The position numbers and the translations under genes were made by a program. The notes beneath the pieces are model-generated. The model did no database searches, had not been told where the DNA came from, and worked only from the letters and a program-made list of their open reading frames with translations. A DNA stretch of 64,000 nt, from NCBI RefSeq assembly GCF_000006445.2, contig NC_006049.2:248001-312000 (forward strand). Reading direction: 5' to 3'. Within the stretch, counting starts at the first letter, position 1. Every line of letters starts with the position of its first letter. Shown one piece after another: positions 1 to 8,137 of this stretch. Source of the stretch: Debaryomyces hansenii CBS767. Lineage: Eukaryota; Ascomycota; Pichiomycetes; Serinales; Debaryomycetaceae.

Positions 1-3000
1 AATGTATCGGAAATGCTGGAAGCTATGTTGTGGACTGTGCAAAGGAACTTACTGACTTGTCATTCTTCTTGATGGACAATGTAAAAGGTCCTACGGTATT
101 TGCAGGTTCTTACTTATTGAATCAAATGTTACAGTCAACAACGAAAATAAGACTTAAGGAGAATAGGTTGATTTCTCCACAGTATATAGAGAAGTATGGA
201 ATTGATGAAAAATGTTGGGGAGGCTTTCAGTTCGATAAAGAACGATTTTCAAAAGAAAGTTTAAATTTTGAATGGTTTATACCAACTGAACGTGAGGTTA
301 AATTTGCGGTTGAGTGTTTTAGAAGTCATGTTTCTAGAAGTTTGGAGAATATTCTGAAATTAATGAAAAGATATTCTGAGGTTGAAAGTGGAGATGCCAA
401 TGCTGCTCTTCAACTTTCTGACGAGCTTAGACTGTACTTTTTGTACTTGAGCTATTCTATCAGTGGTATATCTTTCTTATTGGATCCATCTTTTGATGAA
501 GATATACCTAAATTGAATCACCATGAAACGCAATCCATTCAGCAAAGGTTAATTTTGTTAAACCAAATAAGGGGCGTGAAAAACAGTAGGTCTTTAGGAA
601 AGGACGAATTACGTATTGAAAATATCCACGAGAATCTTGAAAGGATCGTTGAAGACATAGAAAGTGATGATCTAATAAATTATATGTTAGACTTTGATAA
701 ATTGGCGGAATATAATATTGCAGATGACGAAAATGATATTAAAAATAAGGAAGTTTCGAGTCATCATGATATTAGTGATTCATTTTCAAACGTAAATCAT
801 CATCTTGAGTCTTTAAGTAAATCTGAATCGCCTGCTCCATCAGTTGATGCTTCTGGTAGGGGTACCCCACATATTGAAGGTATTGATATGTCTACTATGA
901 ATCCTGGTATAACATTCAGAGAAAGGAAGCTATATACATCAAGATACTTTTTTGGAGATGACATGGAAACTAGAAGGTCAAATGAGTTGTACCTTATATT
1001 ACATAAAACTCGTAATTTGATAGGTAAGAGTTTACACATTATATGCAAATTTCTAACAAATCATTTTCACGATAATACGAAACTTTTCAAGCATTTTCTA
1101 TACTTGATGAACATGTGGTTTGCAGATGTTGGTCGTGAACGCTTATTGGACCATAGTCATGCAAAAATCAATTTTGGCTATGTTAGCAGTATTCAACATA
1201 TAAATAGGGTTCGCAAGCCATATACCAGAATTGCGCTTGGTGGTAGAATTGAATCCTATCATCTGCTTAGAGTCGCACTTCATGCTACTGCTAGAACGCA
1301 AACTGGTCTCGATAAGACTTTGTTGGAAGATGTTGTAAAATTATCTGTTTCAACATATTTGGCAATCGCTAAGCCGGCGCAGTCAACTTTAGTGGATGCA
1401 ATGAAAAGATTGAATGGGTCTTACAACGTAATAATTCGTTCATCGTTTAAATACCTTGCGAAAGCTTTAGAAGAAAATGACTATAGAAAAATTGAAAGTG
1501 GGTTAAGTATTTTTAGCCTAAAGAGAATCAAAAATAAGATTCAAAATGATTATTTTAATCTTCAGAAATATGTGGAATTAATTCATCGTTGTTTGCTTGT
1601 TGATAATTTTGAAGTAAATGAGCTCTCTCAAAGATTGTTCAAGGGAGTCTATAATAGCATCACGCCACCTAGCAGCGTATGCTTGATTGATCATTCGGAG
1701 GTGGATTGTATCAGACCACCAGATGAGTATATTGATTTAGAAATACGGGCTGTAAGGTTGGCTAAAGAAAAGAAGAGAAAATTTTATTTTGAAAAGCTAA
1801 GGAAGTTAGAAGATAGTGTTTTGTTAGATGAAAAGACAAACTCACATTGGAAGATAACTTCTCTCAATTTATTTTTACTTATTGATTTGCAACTTGATTT
1901 AGAGATGGTAGTCAATCACGACGTGCTACAGCTTTTAGCAAAAGAAGCTTCAAGTGATCATCCCCTTATCTCGAGATTAGCTTTGAAGGGTATAACAAAG
2001 ATGGTAAATAAACTTTACCTTCTTCAAGTGTTACAATACGATCTTTCAAATGCTTATAATCTTGGTTTTGTTCCGAGCGATTTCAAAGTCGTTGATACTT
2101 CACCTATTTCAGGTAAGTCGTATTTTAATGTTTGGACTCAGGAAATTAACAATTCCAACTCCTCGAACTACTTTATTGATCACAAGGCGAATACTGGTTG
2201 GTTATTTTGGGATAAAAATATGGAAGTAGTTACAAATGAACCATGTTTCAAACTTGACTTGAAGGTACATGATGCCAATGCTTTAAAATCATTCAGTAAC
2301 TGTGTAACAAAAGAGTGGTTCCAAAGTATAGTTAAGTTATGGGTTACGGATAATGAAGCTAATTCTGCATTTCAGGGTACAGATGTTTTTGTCACTGCGA
2401 CTTTAGTACATTTGATATCCAATGGGTATATTGAACAATTTTCTTTTGACGATTTATTAGAAATTGTTAGCGATACTTACGTCAAAGATGATAAGAGTTC
2501 CCATATAGTTGTCTGTGAATTACTTGCCGGGATATTAATCGGATCGAAGTTTATCAATCCATCGTTGACAGATAAACGTGACAGTTTTATTTGCCTGCTT
2601 TTGATGGAAATTTTTGAACATGATTTATCTCCAGATAACAGAGGTATTTGGAATATATTTTCTTGGTGGGTACCATCGCATATCGATTGCAGAAGATTTC
2701 CTAAAGTTACTAAAGTACTTACCGGCTTCATCGTAGACCCAGAATCAGATTCTGCTCTAAAAGAAGCAACAAGGTTAAGTTATATTAGATCCTTTGTTGC
2801 AGCTGTGACATGGACGTATCCAAATCCTGATGCTACACTTAAGATGTGCTTTGATAATATCAATCACCGTTATCAAGCAATTAGGGATCAAATTGGGTCG
2901 CTTATTGCGATTTTGTCTTTTGCATATTATACTGAATCAGTTGCGAGTGGAGAAGAGTTTGCAGCCATTTGTAATACAGATTCTGGAAACATTTTATACC

Positions 3001-3941
3001 TCGCAAGTAAGAAAAATACTCTTCTTGAATTGATTCCAGAATTATTTAGCAAGATCGAGACATGGAGATTAGAAGTCGAACACCTAACACAGCAAGAAAT
3101 TTTAAAATCCAATTACATTTATTCTGCCACGACCGTATTGACTTGGTTAGGACAAGCATTGAATACCAGTGTTTCTGTGTTGTATCAGGATGATGTAGAT
3201 ACGCACATTGTGCCATTCTTACTTAAATTGATCAATATGAAAGATGTGTGTCAATTGGGAAATATAGATCCGATAACTGTCTTCAAGAAGGTTTCCCAAA
3301 TCCCATATAACCCACGTACATTAGAAAGGATTGTTTGCATGCTTGAAAGATATTCTTCTGAGTCATTAACAGTAGTTCAATCAATCATTGTTGGTGAGTT
3401 TACGGAGACCATATACTTTAAAAATCTTTTTTGCTTCAGTAAGTCACAGAGACAAAGAATTATTAGCTTGACGAATAAATTGCTTTATCATAAAAATGTT
3501 GAAATTCGGGAAGCTGCTTCTTCCACTTTGTCCGGATTGATTCATATTTCTCCTCCAAACGATATCAAAGAGATTGTTTTGGAATATAGCAAGGCTTATG
3601 CTCAAGATTTAGATAAAATTAGGAGGAAACATAAAAAGACTGGTTATAAGAACATCCCCACTACAGACAATATAACACTTCATGGAGCTACTCTAGGGCT
3701 TGGAGCTTTGGTTCATGCTTTCCCATTTTTATCTCCTCCTCCAATATGGGTTCCGAACGTTTTGACAATGCTAGCCAACAAGTCGTCTGGTTTGCCTGGT
3801 ACTGTAGGAAAAACAGCTAAAGATACCCTAGGTAAGTTTAAAAAGAATAGACAGGATACTTGGCATGTTGATAGCAAGGTTTTCAATGAGAGCCAAATGC
3901 AAGACCTTGAAGGTGTTCTTTGGAAAAGTTATTTTGTATAG
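1..3941 (+). CDS. BLM10: Proteasome activator Blm10/PA200, C-terminal part (5' truncated by window)
   Basis: The reading frame is open from the first bases of the window (frame starting at base 3), so the true start lies upstream. About 1,312 C-terminal residues are present, against roughly 2,100 for the S. cerevisiae protein. Blm10/PA200 is a huge HEAT-repeat solenoid that caps the 20S proteasome core and opens its gate. The visible part is long, alpha-helical and repeat-like, and its last stretch (a run rich in K, then DTWHVDS, then LEGVLWKSYFV) matches the family C-terminus that docks into the alpha-ring pocket. The final residues are Y-F-V, where the family's HbYX-type tail has Tyr-Tyr-X; see findings. 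The next gene, PEF1, is convergent, with a 254-nt AT-rich gap holding both 3' ends. Identification rests on recalled family similarity; the C-terminal match makes it fairly secure. Confidence 0.88.
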   Translation, partial: CIGNAGSYVVDCAKELTDLSFFLMDNVKGPTVFAGSYLLNQMLQSTTKIRLKENRLISPQYIEKYGIDEKCWGGFQFDKERFSKESLNFEWFIPTEREVKFAVECFRSHVSRSLENILKLMKRYSEVESGDANAALQLSDELRLYFLYLSYSISGISFLLDPSFDEDIPKLNHHETQSIQQRLILLNQIRGVKNSRSLGKDELRIENIHENLERIVEDIESDDLINYMLDFDKLAEYNIADDENDIKNKEVSSHHDISDSFSNVNHHLESLSKSESPAPSVDASGRGTPHIEGIDMSTMNPGITFRERKLYTSRYFFGDDMETRRSNELYLILHKTRNLIGKSLHIICKFLTNHFHDNTKLFKHFLYLMNMWFADVGRERLLDHSHAKINFGYVSSIQHINRVRKPYTRIALGGRIESYHLLRVALHATARTQTGLDKTLLEDVVKLSVSTYLAIAKPAQSTLVDAMKRLNGSYNVIIRSSFKYLAKALEENDYRKIESGLSIFSLKRIKNKIQNDYFNLQKYVELIHRCLLVDNFEVNELSQRLFKGVYNSITPPSSVCLIDHSEVDCIRPPDEYIDLEIRAVRLAKEKKRKFYFEKLRKLEDSVLLDEKTNSHWKITSLNLFLLIDLQLDLEMVVNHDVLQLLAKEASSDHPLISRLALKGITKMVNKLYLLQVLQYDLSNAYNLGFVPSDFKVVDTSPISGKSYFNVWTQEINNSNSSNYFIDHKANTGWLFWDKNMEVVTNEPCFKLDLKVHDANALKSFSNCVTKEWFQSIVKLWVTDNEANSAFQGTDVFVTATLVHLISNGYIEQFSFDDLLEIVSDTYVKDDKSSHIVVCELLAGILIGSKFINPSLTDKRDSFICLLLMEIFEHDLSPDNRGIWNIFSWWVPSHIDCRRFPKVTKVLTGFIVDPESDSALKEATRLSYIRSFVAAVTWTYPNPDATLKMCFDNINHRYQAIRDQIGSLIAILSFAYYTESVASGEEFAAICNTDSGNILYLASKKNTLLELIPELFSKIETWRLEVEHLTQQEILKSNYIYSATTVLTWLGQALNTSVSVLYQDDVDTHIVPFLLKLINMKDVCQLGNIDPITVFKKVSQIPYNPRTLERIVCMLERYSSESLTVVQSIIVGEFTETIYFKNLFCFSKSQRQRIISLTNKLLYHKNVEIREAASSTLSGLIHISPPNDIKEIVLEYSKAYAQDLDKIRRKHKKTGYKNIPTTDNITLHGATLGLGALVHAFPFLSPPPIWVPNVLTMLANKSSGLPGTVGKTAKDTLGKFKKNRQDTWHVDSKVFNESQMQDLEGVLWKSYFV

Positions 3942-4195
3942 GTATATCTAAAATGTATGAATAAAAGTATTTTGTGAATTTTTATAATTATTGCAAAATT
4001 TCTAAAAATTTGAAATCTCAGTCAATTAAAGTTACAATGCCATGATAATAATATTACAGCAAAATAGTCGAAATGAAAAGATAGCTTATATTGATTAACT
4101 TGGTTTACTATACATACTAAATAAATAACAATAATTAGAGCAAGCGAATCGCATTATATGTCAATTCCGATAATATTACAAGTATTGATCACTAA

Positions 4196-5473
4196 TTAAG
4201 ATAGGTTACTAACTTCGAATAAAAAGTCCAGGAAGTTAATTGTTGCAACACCCGATAAGTCTTTATCATACTTTTTGAAGATATCTGTTAGTTTTCTTAA
4301 ATATACTAATAATTCAATAAAAGCGTCGAATTTAAGCTTTCCGACAGATCCATCATCATATCCATCATCACTAGCTTTTTGTGCAAACTTTTGGAATAGG
4401 TGCAAGACTAGATCTATATTTAATTTATAGCCAATCTGCTCTAAGACTTTTTGGAATTCTCCAAACGATATATCTCCTGATTTATTGGAGTCAGCAGCGA
4501 TAAATAATTTTTTGTAAGCAGACAAGTATTTCCATAAGGAAACAAACTGTTCAAATGTCAAAGATTTCAGGCTTCCAGAGCTTGAACTATTAGAACCACT
4601 GAATAACTTGATCATTAATGAGATTGTAGAATCTTGGAACCTTGTATGATCAAAGTTAAGTAAAGCTAATGATAATTCCTTTGACGATATTTTTCCTGAA
4701 TGATTAGTGTCCACCTTGTTGAAAACGGATTTCAATTCATTTTCCAATTTCTGTTTGGAGGATACATGTTGTTTTGGCGGTGTCGAATTAGGCATCAGCA
4801 ACGACTCTTTAGACCCAGCAGGTGTTGAATTGGATGGTGGTGGTTTCTTGTGCGGGTTTTGATGCTGGGCACTCACTGCTGGAGGAGCATTATTGAAGTT
4901 TTGATATCTCTGTTGTGGATGCTGAGGAGGTTGAGGTTGTTGCGATGGTTGATATGGCTGATGTTGTTGTGGGGGGACTTGATAGGCCTGCTGAGGAGGT
5001 TGACGTTGGGGTTGAGGTTGAGATTGAGGTTGAGATTGGGGTTGAGATTGAGGTTGAGGTTGATGTTGTGGATGATGCAGATTCACTGGCGAATTCGCGT
5101 ATTCATTAGCTCCATATGACCCATAGTTAGGCTGCACAGGCACAGGAACCGGTTGGGGTTGATAATATTGCTGTTGCGTTGGCTGAGGTTGATATTGCGG
5201 ATATTGCTGTGCTTGAGGTGGTGCTGGAGGCTGCGATGGTGTATGATATTGTCCTTGATAATCTGCCGGTGGTTGTACCTGGTATGTCTGAGCATTATGG
5301 GGTTGCAAATGTGAATACTGAGATGGAACTGGCTTCAGATGCTGGGCCGGTCTATATACGACGTTGGATTGTTTGGGATGTGATTGCTTTCTTGAACTAC
5401 CCTGTGGCTGATTCCCAACAGTATAAGCTGCTTGCTGGGGCGTCGGATACATAGGCAATTCATCGACTGGCAT
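4196..5473 (-). CDS. PEF1: Penta-EF-hand calcium-binding protein Pef1
   Basis: Predicted 425-residue protein of the ALG-2/sorcin penta-EF-hand family. In yeast Pef1 binds calcium and zinc and is linked to polar bud growth and cell-wall abscission. The N-terminal half is a low-complexity Pro/Gln/Tyr-rich tail. The C-terminal ~185 residues hold EF-hand loops, the clearest being DTNHSGKISSKE and DSNKSGDISFGE, with a last degenerate loop beginning DKDLSG. I chose the ATG at 5473 (MPVDELPMYPT). An in-frame ATG at 5596 would add 41 residues rich in Leu, Phe and Arg that look unlike the family and are probably 5'UTR. The QP-rich tail is encoded by a hexamer-type DNA repeat at about 5000-5075. S. cerevisiae PEF1 is next to SPR3, and SPR3 is also in this window. 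Confidence 0.85.
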   Translation of the reverse strand: MPVDELPMYPTPQQAAYTVGNQPQGSSRKQSHPKQSNVVYRPAQHLKPVPSQYSHLQPHNAQTYQVQPPADYQGQYHTPSQPPAPPQAQQYPQYQPQPTQQQYYQPQPVPVPVQPNYGSYGANEYANSPVNLHHPQHQPQPQSQPQSQPQSQPQPQRQPPQQAYQVPPQQHQPYQPSQQPQPPQHPQQRYQNFNNAPPAVSAQHQNPHKKPPPSNSTPAGSKESLLMPNSTPPKQHVSSKQKLENELKSVFNKVDTNHSGKISSKELSLALLNFDHTRFQDSTISLMIKLFSGSNSSSSGSLKSLTFEQFVSLWKYLSAYKKLFIAADSNKSGDISFGEFQKVLEQIGYKLNIDLVLHLFQKFAQKASDDGYDDGSVGKLKFDAFIELLVYLRKLTDIFKKYDKDLSGVATINFLDFLFEVSNLS

Positions 5474-5996
5474 TCTATCAATTTTGATTGATTTGAAAAA
5501 AAGATACAGACAATTTAGTAAAGGAGAGTAAAAATAGACTGTTGACAGTTTGCTTAAATTTTTAAATAATGTCCGCGAGCGTGTCGCAAGCGTCATTCTG
5601 ACAAACGTTTTAAACGAAGCCTACTTACAATGCTAAATTATGTAAGGGAATTATATAAGACACAATGTATTGGAATGTAGAGATGTGTCTCAGGAATCTA
5701 TGTCGGTACCAAGCCTGACGCAAGTAGCTGTAGACATATATTAGTAGCCGAAATAGATTCTGGGATAGACTAGAAGGTTTACCAATGATCGTGTATGTGA
5801 AGAGAACTCGATGTCGAATTTTAAGACACGTCAGAATTAAAAGCCACTACGGTTGGATGCATGCGATATGATACAATAAATGTGGTTTCTTTTATTAAAA
5901 GAGAGATAGAGTTTACAAATAGTATATATATAAAGCACAACAATTAAATTAACCTAAGATCATAAATATGAAGTAAAATAATCAAGTATGAGTAAT
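5474..5996. other. Intergenic region between RPS10 3' end and PEF1 5' end
   Basis: This 523-nt gap holds the PEF1 promoter and the RPS10 3' flank, both genes being on the minus strand. It contains a short GC-richer patch (about 5568-5592) with CGCG and GTCGC. I see no tRNA, repeat or convincing ORF. Confidence 0.6.
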
Positions 5997-6826
5997 TTAA
6001 TCACGAGCTCTTCTTCTGTAACTGTCACCATCTCTTCTTGGGCCTCTAGAAGCACGTTGTGGTCTTTCAGCTGGAGCACCCTTCAATCTGGTCAATGGTA
6101 AGATACCTTCTGGGATGTTCAATTCGTTTCTTAAGAATTCGACACCTTCGTCAGTCAAGGTGTAGTAGTAGTATTGCCACGAGAATTGGGTCTTGACGAA
6201 ACCTTTAGAGGTTAAGGATTGTAAGGCCTTGATGACAAACAAGTTCTTGGTGTCAATTTCATCGTGCTTTGGAGCATCGAAATCTTTCTTGGCGACAACA
6301 ACACCTTCTATAAATGAGTTAGTATATGTCCACGATATATCTCTCGTACTGTTTCGGTATCAGTTCACTTTACAAGCAAATCTCGGTCAACAACCAGGCC
6401 AAGAAATGAACGAAAATGAACAAAGGCTCATCATTTTCACGAAATTCGTAATAGTCAAAAATCGTCTTCATTGTCTCCTGTTCATTTTCAAACCATTTCT
6501 CATCCCCAGTTATTATCCTGTCATCGCTATAAGGCCATTTCATTCCTCCTATGACTCTACGACTCCTAAGAAAATTTCGTATCCAAACAGACTAATCACT
6601 CCAATCTTCCCAATTTCTTTCTAAATTCCCATTACATTCTCTCATGGAGTCTTATTCCTAGTCTCCATTCATTCGACTTGTTCTCGATTGTCTGTGGCCT
6701 CTATTTCCTATTTCACCAGTCATCCATCTTTGAATCTGAACCGAACTTAGTACTCTGTTACAATCATTACATACCTTGGAAGAGGTATTGGTGAATCTTC
6801 TTTCTGTCTTCTGTTGGAATAAGCAT
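5997..6826 (-). CDS. RPS10: 40S ribosomal protein eS10 (two exons)
   Basis: Joined exons 6775..6826 and 5997..6307 encode 120 residues of eS10, a small-subunit protein at the mRNA entry side of the 40S head. Exon 1 gives MLIPTEDRKKIHQYLFQ, and a GAA codon is split by the intron. Exon 2 continues EGVVVAKKDF, then the winged-helix core with WQYYYYTLTDEG, ending in an Arg-rich tail (RGPRRDGDSYRRRARD). The donor is GTATGT, the branch site TACTAAC, the acceptor TATAG. An early intron after about 17 codons is typical of yeast ribosomal-protein genes. The protein is slightly longer than the ~105-residue S. cerevisiae Rps10 because of the C-terminal Arg/Gly tail. Two Cbf1-type E-boxes lie about 315-330 nt upstream of the ATG. 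Confidence 0.97.
6308..6774 (-). other. Spliceosomal intron of RPS10 (467 nt)
   Basis: The donor GTATGT starts at 6774. A perfect TACTAAC branch site is at 6318..6324, and the acceptor TATAG ends at 6308. Removing it joins the eS10 reading frame exactly across a split GAA codon. Open frames running through it on the plus strand are chance. Confidence 0.96.
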
Positions 6827-8137
6827 GTTTAATACTATAAGACTATTTCTGAATATCGAATAACAAAAGGTCCTTCAAAACTATTAACCGATTTTCAATA
6901 AAAAATCAATTTTTTCCACTATGTGAAAATTCTGTTTCGTCTGGAGTGCTACTAGCAAAGTGAAAATTCAATTTTTCGCACCATAATTATGGATTATGTC
7001 ATCACAATATATTTTTGGTGGAACCGGTCGTGTCAGACGCGGGTTTGTTGCGAGTGGAGGGCATTCACAGTCACATCAAGCATGTGTATATACCAAGGGC
7101 TGAGCCCAGATACAAGGTGGATGGATAGTGGGTAATGTGCATGTGACTAAGCATGTGATAACAGACACATCCACTAGTACAGGTGGATGGTAGACGGGAT
7201 AATTAGGCGGAGCGAAGTTTGGTATGATTTGACAGGACGTTTGTAAAGAATATGGCACTTGAAGACAGCTGCTGCATTAGAAAATCGAACATACATGGCG
7301 ATCCTCAGGTTCAAACGTATTGGTGGATGTTGGAAGAGGGGAAAGAGGGGCACCTTTTGCACCCATTAGTAACGTTAGACATTCCAGATGCAACTATGTA
7401 GCCAGTGTTACTGGTGTTGGTAACAAAAAAAAGCCTTCAATTGTAGACTATACTGTATTATATATTGGACCCCGTGTTAAGATTTTGTTGGAAATGGCTC
7501 ACGACTCCGTGATGTAAGTATTGGCGACTACGAGAACAAAAAACAGACTTATACGGCGTATTTGTTGTCGTTTAAACATGTCTCTTTCACATCAGACGCC
7601 CATGGTTGTATAAGACCTGTGGTAGTGTCGTGAAAAACATCGGAACCCATGGGGCCATTTGCGACCAATGGAAACAAATTTCCTTTCCGGGATATCGCAA
7701 GAATATTGTATCTGCCGCAACTATTGTTGGGTTACATACATTTCGCTCGATAATACCGGTGTATGGGTTCAAGGGTACACGTAGGAGGATGGTCGCTGGT
7801 TGCAATACTCCTGCTTATTCCCGGTGTGCCCTCGTTTGCTGTCGCGAGGACTGCATTAAAGGTCGAGATTTCAAAAAGCCAGCCATGTCTACATACTAAA
7901 CGTAACTAAAATTAGATTACACATCTTATTGTAACATAATCCTTATCATCTTCAAGATTAAGACGCTATCATATCTTGTTTATAACTCTTTTCATACTCG
8001 ATCGTACCCTTTGGTGTCTAAGATCAACTGTTGTTAATACATCGAAAAATTATTTTATCGCGCAACGGAATCGTTATCAAGAGAAAACCGTTAGCCAACA
8101 AGATTAGTTTGTCTGTCTCATATGCTTATTGCCCAGT
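6827..8137. other. Long divergent intergenic region between RPS10 and the ZRG8-like gene
   Basis: This 1.3 kb gap separates two divergent genes and is the largest non-coding block in the window. The first 200 nt are AT-rich with A/T runs, as expected next to a ribosomal-protein gene. From about 7020 to 7880 GC content is visibly higher (near half in the lines I counted) than in other gaps. It holds paired CATGTG E-boxes, a direct repeat of AGGTGGATGG (7115..7124 and 7181..7190), and short ORFs on both strands that resemble nothing I know and lack good ATG starts. I could not match it to a tRNA, snRNA, SRP RNA or RNase P RNA. It may hold only regulatory DNA or an unrecognised ncRNA. Confidence 0.5.
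7140..7159 (-). promoter_or_regulatory. Paired Cbf1-type E-boxes upstream of RPS10
   Basis: Two matches to RTCACRTG, read on the minus strand: GTCACATG at 7140..7147 and ATCACATG at 7152..7159, in the same orientation. They lie 314-333 nt upstream of the RPS10 start. Cbf1 sites are known to mark ribosomal-protein promoters in Candida albicans, together with Tbf1. I found no clear Tbf1 site here. Functional assignment is inference. Confidence 0.5.

Noticed and set aside
5474..5596. Upstream in-frame ATG that would add 41 residues to Pef1
   Set aside because: The added segment does not resemble the family N-terminus, and the ATG at 5473 begins the expected PY/Q-rich tail. It remains possible but less likely.
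6193..6624. 143-codon frame on the plus strand over RPS10
   Set aside because: It runs antisense to the second exon and through the RPS10 intron, whose splice signals and coding exons are unambiguous.
7755..7785. GTGTA...TACAC hairpin with GGTTCAAGG, resembling a T-arm
   Set aside because: The loop is too long for a T-arm and no D-arm, anticodon arm or acceptor stem is present around it.
7587..7899. Overlapping 72- and 97-codon open frames on opposite strands upstream of the ZRG8-like gene
   Set aside because: The plus frame lacks an ATG start, neither resembles a known protein, and overlapping frames on both strands are common in GC-elevated DNA.
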